Assembly (NCBI RefSeq): GCF_047948215.1 | Contig: NC_134465.1 | Coordinates: forward strand, 19,116,022-19,180,021 | Direction of reading: 5' to 3' | Origin: Lycorma delicatula | Lineage: Eukaryota; Arthropoda; Insecta; Hemiptera; Fulgoridae | DNA: 64,000 nucleotides | Shown: positions 52,481 to 63,857 of the stretch, one piece after another | Position numbering within the stretch: position 1 is the stretch's first letter | Layout: the number at the start of each line of letters is the position of its first letter | Notes under the pieces: generated by a model | Told to the model about the DNA's origin: nothing | The model's input: only the letters and a program-made list of their open reading frames with translations | The model's database searches: none | Position numbers and translations under genes: made by a program

Positions 52481-52699
52481 ATTAAGTAATTTTCTATATA
52501 TGGAATATAGGTAAAGAAAACATTACATATTGTAACTATCATTTTAAGATACTTGGATCGAGGGGCTTCAATATATTATTTCTAGAAACATAGATTTATA
52601 TCGTAGCAATTGCGATAAGAAATCACCGATGAAACAAAAACAAAATTTGAATTTGTGAATGCGGCAAAGCCTTTTAAATGTCTCTTAAAAAAAAGGGGG

Positions 52700-52845
52700 G
52701 GAAAAGATAGAGACCCGGTTGTGGAGCGGGGTCCGGGAACGGCATAGCCAGTTCCGGCTCTCCTGTAACACGGCTTGAGGGAGGCAAACAAATTATTTAA
52801 GACCAAGTCCCGGCTGCTTGGGCAGTTCATTTTACTAACGGAAGA
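52700..52845 (+). mobile_element. R1-clade-like LINE 3' UTR fragment
   Basis: GAGCGGGGTCCGGGAACGGC and ATAGCCAGTTCCGGCTCTCC, then GGCTTGAGGGAGGC, parallel CCCAGGGACGGCATAGCCGG and GGGTTTGAGGCGGC at 61160-61214. GC-rich, non-coding. Confidence 0.5.
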
Positions 52846-52859
52846 TTCAACGCACAATT

Positions 52860-53243
52860 GAGTATTTTAATCGCCAACAATCGCATTCAACAATATTTTT
52901 TTATAATTAAATAGATATGCAAACGCATATCCAAGGTTTTCAATAAAAAATAAATAAATATTAAATAAAAATTATACATATATCGTTTAATAATAAATTA
53001 AATAAATATTTATTATCAATTTCCTTAAGCTAACAAAATTATAATGTATAAATTCTAAGAATAATTGTGTTTATCGATAATAAAATAAAAAAATAATATA
53101 TCGCATTACGTATAACTTGAAATAAAAATTATTTATGCAACATATATTATACGGTTTTCATAATATAGTTTCTAATCAGCAAACTGAATAAATCGCGCAC
53201 ACTAATAAATAAATTACAAGTAAAAATAAAAGAAAATGAAAAC
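52860..53243. other. AT-rich stretch, nothing recognised
   Basis: No gene or repeat partner was noticed. Confidence 0.5.
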
Positions 53244-53244
53244 A

Positions 53245-53520
53245 AAGACATATATTTATATGAATGTTTGTCCCGTATGCGTTCCTAAAACATTCATCTG
53301 ATTGCGATGAAATTTTGTTGAGTTTTCGGCACGCCGGCGAAGGATTTGAATTAGTTTGGACCCTCTAGGTGACACCTGGGTCGAGATATTTCGAAAAATT
53401 GTATTTATGGTCCGATTTGGCTCATATTCAGAATATATATTAGTAAAGTGAAAGAACATTTTTTTTGTAAAAACTATACCTTCTACATGGCGCCAGTGTC
53501 GAGATATTTACGAAACAAAC
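53245..53520 (+). mobile_element. Possible Helitron 5' segment
   Basis: TATATTTATATGAATGTTTG TCCCGTATGCG resembles the start of the Helitron-like element that follows at 53557 (TATAAATATAGGACAATGTT, CGTATGTGTGTCCG). No TC terminus or 3' end can be placed. Confidence 0.3.
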
Positions 53521-53556
53521 AAATATACCAACAGATTTTCTTCTTCTCTCTCTCTC

Positions 53557-53949
53557 TCTATATATATATATATAAATATAGGACAATGTTCGTATGTGTG
53601 TCCGCTAAAGACTAAAAATCTATTTACGCGCGGGTTTTTGCAAAATGGTCCACGTTGTTCGGAGGTTTAATGCTATTGAAGTCTTTGATCTGACCAGTAG
53701 AAAGAAAGTTAGGGGTATTTTGAACCGACTACTGTGTTTAGAGAGTAGTTTGAATTAAATCCGATAGGTAGTGGCTGTTAAATTTCAGGTTTCACTGAAA
53801 TTTAACAGGTTTCACTGTTCAAGTGTCAGGTTAAATTTTGTGAAGTTTCGTAATGTTCAGATTTTTACTGTTTTATTAAACTTTCAATTGTGTTTATTTA
53901 ATCTATATACTCAAATCTAGCAATAGCGACGCATTGCCGGGTCTGCTAG
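53557..53949 (+). mobile_element. Helitron-like non-autonomous element, best-preserved ends
   Basis: 5' TCTATATATATATATATAAA with ACAATGTTCGTATGTGTGTC. The 3' end is TCTAGCAATAGCGACGCATT, GCCGGGTCTGCTAG/T: an exact CTAG end, followed by T, with a GCAAT...ATTGC hairpin 15-30 bases before it. At 393 bp it has no coding capacity. The exact 5' start is blurred by a (TC)n run. The last 70 bases match the 3' end of 32351-32901. Confidence 0.8.
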
Positions 53950-53950
53950 T

Positions 53951-54280
53951 AGTATGTAATCTGTAAAACAATCATTTATCAGTAAAAGGTTATGAAAGGT
54001 AAACTCTGATTCAGAAAGAATGAATCAAAGGATGTAAAAGAATTTTTAACTTTTAAATGAACAATAAAAAAGATTTTTTGGGTGAAAGAACTCGGCTATC
54101 TAAAGAGACAAAAAATAAATAATTTCCCATGTTGCAAATAAAATCTAAACGTCAGGAATTTTTTCCTTAAAGAGAAATTTAATTAAAAAAATAAAGAATA
54201 AAGCAAAGGTAATAAAAATTTTTAGAGAAGGGGAACACCGAAGAATTATTAATATAACAATTTTTTTTTTAATTTATTAT
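53951..54280. other. AT-rich stretch, nothing recognised
   Basis: No gene or repeat partner was noticed. Confidence 0.5.
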
Positions 54281-54281
54281 T

Positions 54282-54912
54282 TTTACTTCCTTGTAGAAGT
54301 ACAGGAAGTATTGTGATCGCGAAAAATTTCGGTTTTCAGATTTCAACGGAAAAATCCATTTTGATTAGTTCCGGCGTGACATCTGTATGTACGTATATTA
54401 TGTATCTCGCATAATTGAAATTTTGATTTTAAGACTGTTCTAGCATCTAGTTGTTTACCTCCCTTCCCTTTTGATTGCAATTAACAGAATCAAGTGTCCA
54501 AAAAAAAAAATTGATTTTGGACTTTTTCTTAACTGCAGTAATAAGCCCTCATTGAGAGCTTTTCAACTATATATCATATGCGGTATTATTTTCATCGGTT
54601 CCAGAGTTACAGCTAAATAAAATTTTAAATAATGTAATATATGGATCTTACAAGGGGAAAGCACATCGATTCGAATCGTACTTCATCTCCTTTTGTTCAA
54701 CTTTTTTTTAATTTAAATAAATTGATTTATTAATAATTATTAACCGCTGATTGTAAAAAAATTAAGATAAATAATAATTCAAAAAAAAAAATAAATAAAT
54801 AAAATAAAAAATATCAGAAGTATTAGTGAAATAAAATTTTATGTACTTTTAAAAATACGTATATGTAATTTAATAATCGTACAAGTCATGTGCTGTCCAC
54901 ATCAAATTTCTA
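54282..54912 (-). repeat. Element family M, near full length
   Basis: From TTTTACTTCCTTGTAGAAGT at the plus-strand left to GTACAAGTCATGTGCTGTCC ACATCAAATTT at the right. It includes box-B-like CATCGATTCGAATCGTACTT (54664-54683). Both ends are readable. Confidence 0.78.
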
Positions 54913-55059
54913 TTATTAAGATAATCAAATTACTAAGGATGAACGAAACAAGGAAGAAGAAACAGTTAAAACAAAAAACAAGATCTCCCATGTACAAAAA
55001 ATATGAAATATCAATTAGAGCGGGTAGCTATTCCTTAAAGTAAATCATGAAATTTAGAC

Positions 55060-55260
55060 CAGAAAAAAATTGAGATGTTTGACATGCGGTTGTACATGAT
55101 AATCTCAAAAATTAAGCGGTGTAGATACAATTCAAAACAAAAATTTCTTACGATATATAATACAACAAAGAAATTTACGGCAGAATCTTGTTTTAAGAAC
55201 GGTTACTTTGGTCGTCCATAATATTAAAACAGCTAGGTTTAGTTTTTAATTATGTAACAA
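55060..55260 (+). pseudogene. LINE ORF C-terminal tail fragment
   Basis: KIEMFDMRLYMIISKIKRCR in one frame matches the family pattern K-x-E-x-F-(E/D)-M-W-x-Y-R-R-x-L-K-I. After a shift, GYFGR and SLLIM-like codons match Y-x-G-H...LLxLI. Badly decayed. It belongs to a LINE type related to, but distinct from, the 20.4 and 25.4 kb tails. Confidence 0.45.
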
Positions 55261-55261
55261 C

Positions 55262-55953
55262 AAATCGAATAGTAGAAGATAAAAACTGTCAAAAACAACG
55301 ATTGTAAAAATAATGAACAGATAAGCGATGTAATAATGAGGTTAAAAGATCAACGCAAGACATAAAGTAATGAAGAATAGCATCATAAACCGATCAAATT
55401 ATCGGATTCCAAAAAAAAACCCGGCTTGATTTCATTCCTTTATATATTTTGTCGATCAACTCGTCAAATGAAACAAACTTTTCTTAAATTTTAATTTCAT
55501 TGATAAATAGATATTTCTCAAAAAAATGGCCGATAATTTAAAAATCGTCGGATGGAAAATTAGAGTAAAAAGATGACAAAAGAAAACAAAATAATAAACT
55601 TCAAACGGCGTAAAGTCGAATAATGATGAAAAAACTGACAACATAGTTGTAATACTTTCTTGGCATCGATTATTTATTCTTATATAGTGGAAAAATAATG
55701 ATACACGAAAATAAATCAAGAAGTTTAAAAATTTCCAAAAATCAATATTTGAAACTCTGATCGGCAATATTACCCCCAAAATATTTTTTTTGGGTCACTT
55801 ACACCCTTTATATGCTTAGGAAGACAAAAAAATTCGATGAAAAAATAAATAAGAGGATAGCTTTTTTTATAGTTTTGTGGAAGGGGAATTGAAATAATTT
55901 TTTTTTTTTAAATGATAAAAGAAGCATGCACTGAGCTTAATGTACTGGAGTTA
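55262..55953. other. AT-rich stretch, nothing recognised
   Basis: The 107-codon minus frame at 55456-55779 is Phe/Ile/Leu rich with no recognisable domain and is probably accidental. Confidence 0.4.
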
Positions 55954-55954
55954 T

Positions 55955-56185
55955 GCCTGTAAAATATTGATAATATTGACCCAACAAAACTATTTACCTC
56001 GCTTCCTGGAGATATTGACCCCAAACGTTTACCAACAAATTGCCCTATATGCACGAGTCTCTATACAAAATTTCATAAAAATCGATTTATCCAGTCAAAA
56101 GTTACTAAGCTTCAAACAGGACAACTCAAGTACGTACGAACATTACCACCCCACTTTTTTGTTTTTTGGGGGGAGACCCTAGGTA
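55955..56185 (-). repeat. Dispersed repeat R3 (copy 2)
   Basis: Inverse of 7033-7260, with the same landmarks in the same order on the minus strand, from a CCCCAAAAAACAAAAAAGTG block to GGGTCAATATT. The 80-codon plus frame across it is not shared by copy 1. Confidence 0.65.
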
Positions 56186-56186
56186 A

Positions 56187-58180
56187 TTAAACGTCGAAAA
56201 ATTAAACCAAATTCAATTTTTTCATCGATTACCATATTTTCCTTCCTGCAGCATAGCTGTAGAGCTATGACACTATTTAACTAAAATTGTACTTTATAAA
56301 TGAAATGTTACATTACTAATAACAATTTGGTATTGAATTGTTACGTAGAAAGGAGTTTACAGAAAGACAAATTTTGGGGGTAAAAAATGAAAAAAACGGA
56401 TGTAGTTATTTATTACACTGAAGTTAAAAGAATAGCGCAGAACAGAAAAAATGCGAGAGGAATACCAAACCGGTCAAATAGGTGATGAAAAAAATCATTA
56501 ACGGAAAAAAAGTAATAAAAAATATATATAAATCAAAATGATCTAATTTTAAATCCCGGTTATATTTATTTTTATTAATCAGTGCAATTGTATTACATTA
56601 TATTAATTTTCCTTATAACAAAAAAAAACAACTTTTGCTTTCTTTTTAACCTAACCATTCTGTATTTAAAGAAAAATATTATCGGTAATGGGCAAGCCTT
56701 AAATTAATTTTTATTTATTGGATTTTATAAATATAATACCGGAAATTGAGATAAGCTCAGCAAGTTGTTAAAATTACTAGAAAGTAAAGATTACGTAACG
56801 ATATAAAAGTCTTAAGATAACGTTATTTTATCAATAAATATAAAAAATTCATAAGCTATTAAAAAAAACTATGACTAATTGAATGATTTATGTTTTATCG
56901 AATCCTGAATCGATTTCAACCAACGTCGATATATATAAAAATTTATGAGTGAGCGAGTGACTGTGTAGGCTTAAACATGTATAGGCTTAGAAAGCATAAG
57001 GCTTACAAATGAAAAATATTCCCAGCCAAATAAAACTAAAATTTCACTACTTAAAAAATAACCAATTTCTTAACAAAATTACTAATAATTATTTTAACTT
57101 AAATCTGTATAATTATAGTAAGTCACTATTTAACGATAAAAAAAAATAATTAGATTAAACTGGTGAGAATAATATCTAATCGATATAAGATTTATTTTTT
57201 AAGTAAATGTTACCTATATAAACCACGAGATTATATGAAATACACAAATAAATATTCCAGTAATACTTTGAAAAACCTTTTCATGTACGTTTCAAAACGA
57301 TGTATTATTTTAAAAGAAATTTGTCTGTGGATGAAAAAAAGTCTCAAGATTTTGTTTTTAATACAGATTTATAAGATCCTTTTTAATTTTAAGTTAAAAC
57401 AATAAAATACTTGTTCAGTAAATAAAAAATAATGTTTAAGAGAAGAGGAATAAGTACAGAAATGTATATTTAATTAAAAATTTACTACAAAAGTAGATCG
57501 TTATTCAAATCAATTTAAGACGTTATGTGAAAACGAATTTTATTTTATATATTTACTGTAAACAAGAATCAAACATTTTTAAATTGAAAAACAAGGTAAA
57601 AATCTCTTCAATAATGTAAACGTAAAAGTAAAATCGGCTCAGTGGTTTAACAGCCGCATCTTGAATAAAGCAAAATATACCTAACGATTGTTTACACCAT
57701 TAGATATTACTTTTAATAAACGTATTCTTAGATTTTAAGTTCATAAAAAACTAAAATTATTAATATTTTTTACATTATAAATAAAATTAAATTATAAATA
57801 TTTTTCTTCAAAACAAATCTTATGTATTACAGGTTAACCGTCCTTTGTTTTAATAAAATGGAGCACGGTTGACAAATCAGAAAACTTCTACTTATTAAAA
57901 TAAATTCTCATACTAATTTTTAACCGTTTTCCTTTTATTTCAAAATATTCCATTTACAATAATTTTTGTGAATTACTAAGATTAATGATGACGTACACCA
58001 AGTTGTGTTCTCTAACTTTACGCAGAATATATTTCATTAAATTAAATATAAATATATCTTAATGTTAAATTCATGTTTTACCGCAACAAAAACATATAAA
58101 TATATATATTTTTAAATTACCTACATAATAAAATTATTTAGAGCGAGATTAAAATAAAATAAAAAGAAACTAGAATTGCA
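56187..58180. other. AT-rich stretch, nothing recognised
   Basis: The longest unannotated run in the window. 56420-56530 has a faint LINE-RT-like reading that I do not support. A weak box-A-like TCAGTGGTTTAACAGCC lies at 57639-57655. Confidence 0.45.
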
Positions 58181-58260
58181 AGAAATTGTTTACAGGAGTG
58201 CAGCAGCAGGTAAGACGGAACAAGAGTACAAACGATGAAGACCAAAGCTTGTTTTCATAC

Positions 58261-58301
58261 CTGATTTTATCCGGAGTTATACAGTAATCCACTAGCCGTT
58301 G
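58261..58301 (-). other. Exon-like 41-nt segment
   Basis: On the minus strand a pyrimidine-rich TTTTTTTTAAATTCAG precedes CAACGGCTAG..., and the segment ends AAATCAG/GTATGA, a good donor. One frame is open (QRLVDYCITPDKI). It lies about 250 bases downstream (minus strand) of the promoter-like island at 58440-58870, so it could be an early exon of a minus-strand gene. I found no convincing donor in between. On the opposite strand CAG/GTAAGA at 58207-58212 is also a strong donor-like site. Confidence 0.25.
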
Positions 58302-58439
58302 CTGAATTTAAAAAAAATTATAAGTTAAAAACACTAATATTTACTTATTATTTTTTAAAAATAAAACACAACACAGAAAACATACACAAACACACTATAG
58401 TATTACTTTATTTAAAACTAATTTTCAAAACACGACACA

Positions 58440-58870
58440 GAAAATAGTATAGACACAGAGTTATTCAATGGCCGATAATAGTCATCGAACACAACAGAAC
58501 AGCCGCCTACAACGCAACGGTACGATCAGACCGACGCCGCCGGCAAAACTGAACTGCCAGTTTATACAACTCGCCGAGTGAAACAACACAATACGCATGC
58601 GCAATATAAAGATACCATAGACTAAAACCAGTGTTGCCAGCTTTCACAATGCACTCGCATCAACTCAACCTCGTACCGCCGGTCGCTGACGCTTAACTCT
58701 ACTACTGCAGCAAGCACCACCAACAGTTCAAACCGACGTTCGTTCAATTTCAACCGACGTAACATACATACAGTCAGGCTATCCATTGTAGGCATTCCAC
58801 CCAAACGTTTAATATCCTAACCTCTCTTCTAGCGAACTAGCCAGCCAGACTGACTGGTTCTGTTCTGTAA
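58440..58870. promoter_or_regulatory. GC-rich promoter-like island
   Basis: Sharply GC- and CpG-richer than the surrounding DNA for about 430 bases. It contains the NRF-1-type palindrome CGCATGCGC (58594-58602). TATA-like boxes face both ways: ATATAAA on plus (58604-58610) and TATAAA on minus (58566-58561). Other candidate motifs are unclear. No open frame is obviously coding (a 60-codon minus frame, 58622-58804, has no known domain). This is the most host-promoter-like stretch of the window and may be bidirectional. Confidence 0.4.
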
Positions 58871-58871
58871 A

Positions 58872-59478
58872 ATAAAAATAAAACAAATAAAATTATTAAA
58901 AAGAAAAAGACTAAACGTGTGCGCACACCTGTACGTTATAAAAGACTACAGGCGTTTTAACATAACTTTTTTTAAGTCTTTAAAATATAATTTGTTAAAT
59001 AAAAATTGTATTACTTTTATAAATATTTTAAAATGAAATATAAATTAATATTTCTTTACTTTGAAGGCCAAGTTAATTTTTGAGGAAACCTTCTGCACAA
59101 ACGGAATAATCTTTAAATAATATTAGAAAACACACAACCGCATCATTTATGGCCCATAAATTTTGGATTAAGTATCAATAAAAAGGATGACAATTTTGAT
59201 CGGTCCTCATTAACTACAGAACCGATTTTTAAAGAGAAGGAAAAAATCGGAACGTAATAAAATAATAAGATCGAAAATATCTCGGGTCACAAGGCCTTTG
59301 CTTTAACGTGAAACCTTACAGACCTTGAATGAAATTTCTCCAAGATACAGATCGACAACTTATCTGTAGATGGGAGAGCCACCATCGTATATTTCGAACA
59401 AAACTGAAAGATAGACCAGACGGATTGTTATCAAATACCGTTTTGAGGCGTTTGTCCGCTGCACGCCAATAGTTTTTT
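58872..59478. other. AT-rich stretch, then a less AT-rich unassigned block
   Basis: 59280-59470 is moderately GC-richer and could be interrupted by the SINE that follows, its other half being 59778-59960. No protein is recognised in either half. Confidence 0.35.
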
Positions 59479-59479
59479 T

Positions 59480-59776
59480 TTTAATTTTTTTTTAACGTGT
59501 TTAGCCTTCGGGAATCACCGTCAGTTATTACTTCAGAGGATTAATAAGGATGATATGTATAAGTATAAGCGAAGTGTAGTTTTGTACGGTTTCAGATCGA
59601 CCATTTCTGAGATGTGTGGTTAATTGAAACCCAACCGCCAAAAAACACCGGTACTCACGATATAGTATTCAAATCCATATAAATATAACTGCCTTTTCTG
59701 GGATTTGAACGTTGGATCTCTCGACTTTGAAATCAGCTGATTTGCGAAGACGCATTCACCAGTAGATCACCGGGGT
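59480..59776 (-). mobile_element. tRNA-derived SINE, family A, near full length
   Basis: Minus-strand head GACCCCGGTGATCTACTGGT, box-B-like ACGTTCAAATCCCAGA, tail CCGAAGGCTAAACACG then an A-rich run. Complete but diverged. Confidence 0.88.
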
Positions 59777-59777
59777 C

Positions 59778-60904
59778 CTGCATCGCATCAGTTGGAATGA
59801 TGTTGATATCCATCGCCCGGGAACGTCTTCGACAGATGTACGGGTGTTATCTTCACTCGTTATGTCCATTAGTTCGGGTAAAGCAGCGGTAGAGGTGCTT
59901 CCCGAAAGGTACCTTCCCTTTCCAACGATATGCATAATTTATATTTTCGGCTGGCTTATACGCGGGCAAAAAAAAAAAAACAAAAAAAAAGATATGTTGA
60001 ATTTCTACACTTTTTTACATGCGTAGTTTAATTTTTTACATAAATATTGTCTAAAATACACTTATTATTACTTAAATCGATCTATATCGGCAAACTGTAA
60101 ATACAAACACACGATTCACCGCGCTATCACGTCTAAGTCGTGAGTTACGCTGAATGGAAATGAGCGAGAGCGCCAGTTTTGGCCGATCTGCGCTGTGCCC
60201 CCTCTCCGCGAACCCGCTCAACAGTGACGCAAACTCAAAGTCGTATAGGCGAGTCGACCATGTAAGTTATAAAATGACACTGTATTTACGTCTCTGATAC
60301 TAATAATTTGGAAGTTAAAGCAGGACTATATAGACCTTTTCGTAACGCTACAAATTTCTGTTCTGGATGTTTATGTGATTTTAAATTTTGTCAAACACAG
60401 AACAATAGCTTACCTCTGATTAATTGTAATTCAGCTCTTTTTAATTTATAAGAAATAAATAAATGGTGCAGTTATATTATCTGTTGAAGATTGAAAGATA
60501 CAATCTTGTAGACCAGTTTTCATAATATTTCTGCTAATATTTAAAATTTAAATTTTTTTGTGTTCACGTTTAAGTTAGTAACGGAATTATAAATAAAAAT
60601 TAACCTTACCGGCAAAATTGTATTTTTAAAAATATCTGAATGGGATTTTTGTTGTTTTAACTGAAATTGTTATCCAGAGAGAATCGAGTTTTATTTCATT
60701 TGATTGTACCCGATTATATAGGGTTACGTATTTCATTTCTATACAATTTTTTAAAATAGATGAACTAATTTTAACGGAACAAACATTAAATAATTTATTT
60801 TAATGTTGTACAACCGTTTACCGTTGTTTAATGCAAATAAGTCTGACTATTTACTTCTACCAGATGTCATGTTATTTTTATTTATTTTTTAAAACTTAGT
60901 CGAG
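59778..60904. other. Mixed stretch with a GC-rich block at 60115-60265
   Basis: The GC-rich block (ATCTGCGCTGTGCCCCCTCT, CGCGAACCCGCTCAACAGTG) ends at a donor-like CAT/GTAAGTTAT (60260). It might be a non-coding first exon. The remainder is AT-rich and empty. Confidence 0.3.
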
Positions 60905-61320
60905 TTTCTTATTGTTAATTTTTAGCACTCTTTGACAACATTGCAGGGTTCGTGGCAAGGGTTCTTCAGGAGAAGAATCGTGGGGCTCGGGGACAGCCCT
61001 CTGCGGAGATGCCGTTCGCACGTGCTTGCACGTGTGGGCGGTAGCGACGAGGCAAGGAGATTCTCGCACTCCCGAGCGAAAAAGACCGAGTTCCGACGGG
61101 GATGCCCCACTCCGGGTGTCCCCGTTAGAGGCATTGGCATAAAGATCGAGTCCCGGGGACCCAGGGACGGCATAGCCGGGCCTGGTGGATCCTACTCTGA
61201 GGGTTTGAGGCGGCCGCAAAGTGAAATCCGATCGGCGGCCCGTTAGAGTAAAGGACATTCTCTTGGGCTGTGTAATACTTAAATGCAGGATCCGGCCAGG
61301 GGGAGAATACAAAAAAAAAA
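60905..61320 (+). mobile_element. R1-clade-like LINE, ORF2 C-terminus and 3' UTR with poly(A)
   Basis: LFDNIAGFVARVLQEKNRGA from 60928 onward matches the W-x-x-(I/V)-x-x-FVxxVLxxK end of R1-clade ORF2 and runs to TAG at 61041. The GC-rich 3' UTR, with GGGACGGCATAGCCGGGCCT, ends at a 12-base poly(A) at 61310. Long open frames on both strands (minus 60896-61312, plus 60932-61246) result from the GC-rich composition and are not separate genes. Confidence 0.65.
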
Positions 61321-61321
61321 A

Positions 61322-62340
61322 ATTAACACTACGTTACTTTTTTAAACCAAAATTTAAGGTAAAATTTTTATATAATGTGGTTCCCAGATATAGAAATTAT
61401 TAATTTTAAAGCAGGTATTTTAAAATCAAAACGATTAAAAAAAATCTTATTCATTATTTTTCTTTTAACAAATTCCAAAATATTTTATTTTAAAATGTAA
61501 CAAATAAAGTAATAAATATTTATTTAAAGACATAAATAATGTATAAGAATGTATCTGATTTATCGAAAAATTATTTATTTGATGAAAAAAAAAATGTAAG
61601 AATTTACAAAACACAATAAATCAATAAACACATAACTCAAACAGGTTACGAATTTAAGGCTAAAAATGTTTCATATTTTTCATTTTCATTTTGTTACGTA
61701 AATAATTTTTTTTAAGTTCAAGCAAAAAAGTTAAGTTAAAAATAAAGTTAGAAGTCAGACATTTAACTTTAAATAAGTCATTCATTTTCTTCACTTCACA
61801 GCTCGTTCATATTTTTCATTAGCTGAGACTGCAGACCAACTTATTTACAGTAAAAAAAGGGGGGAAAAACTGCTACACTTTTATAATTGCACAATAAAGT
61901 TAAACAAAAATGAATCGCAGTTACCAATTACCAAATTAATTTTTTGGTAATTTTTCAAGAAATTCTAAAGAAAAAAAAATGTTTATATTTTTAATTCAAC
62001 GGGTAAATTACGAATGTATTTAAATTTTAAGTAATCTTTAATGAATCTAAAAAAATATTTTTTGTGACCACAGATCACTGAAATGGGATGGGCAAAAAGT
62101 TATTATAATGGTTTGAAGGCCAATCGATGTAGAAAATGTAAATGTGGAAAACTCCCATTAACTCCTTTTCTGAAGCAAGATATAGCGAAAAAAAAATGTT
62201 AAGCCATTTTTTGGGAAGAGGTAAATGTACAGAATTGCCCCGTTCTAATCCAGCTACCAAGAAACTTCTCATCCAGTCTTTCCCTTACTTCAAGAAGCCA
62301 GTACGGAGATCCTCGTCTTGCTGGAGATGTTATGATATCT
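61322..62340. other. AT-rich stretch; 62090-62340 possibly transposon
   Basis: 62090-62340 is less AT-rich and leads into the transposase fragment that follows. I could not read a transposase in it, so the fragment may be rearranged here. Confidence 0.4.
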
Positions 62341-62344
62341 ATGC

Positions 62345-62660
62345 TCGTTTTTGTGGGAACGCAAACCGCTTCAACATGCCAAGATTCCAAGATTCCTGGT
62401 AGGTGGATTAGAAGAGTCGGTTCAATTCCCTGGCCGCCTGGATCGCTATACATAATCCCTCTGGATTTCTTCTTTTGGGTTTACGTCAAAGATAAGGTTT
62501 ATACGACAAAAGTAGCAATCATCTAGGAGCTGCGTGAGAGCGTTCGGAATGCTATTTCAACCATCACACCAGAAATGCTTCAACGAACAAGGCAAGAAAT
62601 CGCCTATCGGTAGGATATTCTTCGTGTGAATAGTGGGCCCATGTAGGGCACATAAAGCGA
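62345..62660 (+). pseudogene. Mariner-superfamily transposase C-terminus
   Basis: Reads RWIRRVGSIPWPPGSLYIIP, LDFFFWVYVKDKVYTTKVAI, a stop, then ELRERVRNAISTITPEMLQR, TRQEIAYR and DILRVNSGPM. PWPPxSxDLxxLDFFxWxxVKxxVY is the block around the last catalytic residue in these transposases; here the aspartate of the SPDLT motif is lost. Related to, but a separate copy from, the element at 21985-23035. Confidence 0.78.
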
Positions 62661-62661
62661 A

Positions 62662-63378
62662 ATTTTGAGGTGTTTTATTATTATTATTAGATAACATCAA
62701 ATTGACTTAGTTTTGCAACAGAATCAAACCCCTTTTGAAGCGCCTTAATAAAACTCTGAAGTTGTATCATTATTACGCTTACATATATTCTCGTCTAAAG
62801 TATACACGGAAATATATATATAAAATATATGTGTGTATATTCCCTTCCATATTATATCTCTTGAAGCTCCGCAAAAAATCTGAACGAGTTTTTAAAGTAC
62901 AAAAAAATGAGTTGGCAGATCATAATTTGGCAACCTTAAATATGAATCGTGTACACCTGTACTTATAACATTAAATATATTAACTAATCCTTCTGTTTAT
63001 ATTTATGGGTTTATAAGTTTTGTTAAACAGTACTATAATTTATTCTTTAAAAAAAAAATAATATCTAACTCTCTCAAACCAGACAATAGAACTGTTTTCG
63101 AATAATTCAACACAACACTTCGACTTATGAGAAAAGGCTTTATTTTGCTTCCGTTATCATTTATTACTAATGACCGAATTATTTATAAAATCTTCCCACC
63201 GTTTTATTTAAAATACAATTAAAAGATTTTCTTTAACGTAAAATAAAATTATTCTGTCGATGAATTTTTAAATAATAATAATTAAAAAAAGAACAACCTT
63301 GAATTTTCCGCATCTTCATTGAATACGTAAAAAAATGTACGCTCAAATTATTATTATTTTTCGATTAAAGTCATTTGC
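62662..63378. other. AT-rich stretch, nothing recognised
   Basis: No gene or repeat partner was noticed. Confidence 0.5.
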
Positions 63379-63379
63379 G

Positions 63380-63621
63380 ACTTATCAGTGTAATGTAACT
63401 GTACCCGTAAATATGTAGTCTTGAACAAACTCACGTCGACCATTTCTGAGATGTATTGTTAATTGAATGAAAACCAACCACCAAAGAACACCGGTAATTA
63501 AAGATCTAGTATTTAAATCCGAATAAAAGCAACTACCTTCATTAGGAATTAAACCTGAGAACTTCGACTTCGAAATTAGTCGACTTAAGAACAATTTTAC
63601 CACTAGACCGACACGGTGGGT
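63380..63621 (-). mobile_element. tRNA-derived SINE, family A, subfamily B
   Basis: Minus-strand head CCACCGTGTCGGTCTAGTGG, box-B-like GGTTTAATTCCTAATG, and the subfamily tail TACAGTTACATTACACTGAT. Confidence 0.82.
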
Positions 63622-63749
63622 TAAATAATTTTTGTTGAAGCCTTCTGAATCATTTATTTTGTAGTTATTTAGTTAGAATCTTCACGTATTTAATTTACAA
63701 TTATTTAATATATTATTAATAATTAATACGGACGTTCCCGTTTAATATA

Positions 63750-63857
63750 TTTAGAAAAGTTATACTAAAGGGAAAATTATGATGATCGTGTCAAAAATTG
63801 AGTATCGGATTTTTTTGCAAATCTTTTCGTTGTAGTGTCCAACTAGTTCATTTAGAC
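63750..63857 (+). repeat. Dispersed repeat R4, partial copy
   Basis: AAAGGGAAAATTATGATGATCGTGTC, AAAAATTGAGTATCGG and TTCATTTAGACC align with the reverse complement of 4030-4145. Confidence 0.45.

Noticed and set aside
4773..53560. CRISPR-like or satellite arrays
   Set aside because: Repeats in the window are simple microsatellites, two- or three-unit tandem duplications, or dispersed elements; none has regular spacers.
55456..55779. 107-codon minus-strand ORF, Phe/Ile/Leu rich
   Set aside because: Looks membrane-like only because of AT-rich composition; no charged-residue pattern or context supports it.
56420..56530. Possible LINE RT block (GIPNRS and KKIING-like codons)
   Set aside because: Too short and needs several frame changes; no FADD box or tail found nearby.
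60896..61312. 138-codon minus-strand ORF rich in Arg, Pro and Ser
   Set aside because: It is the reverse of a GC-rich LINE 3' UTR that recurs elsewhere without the frame; plus- and minus-strand ORFs overlap fully.
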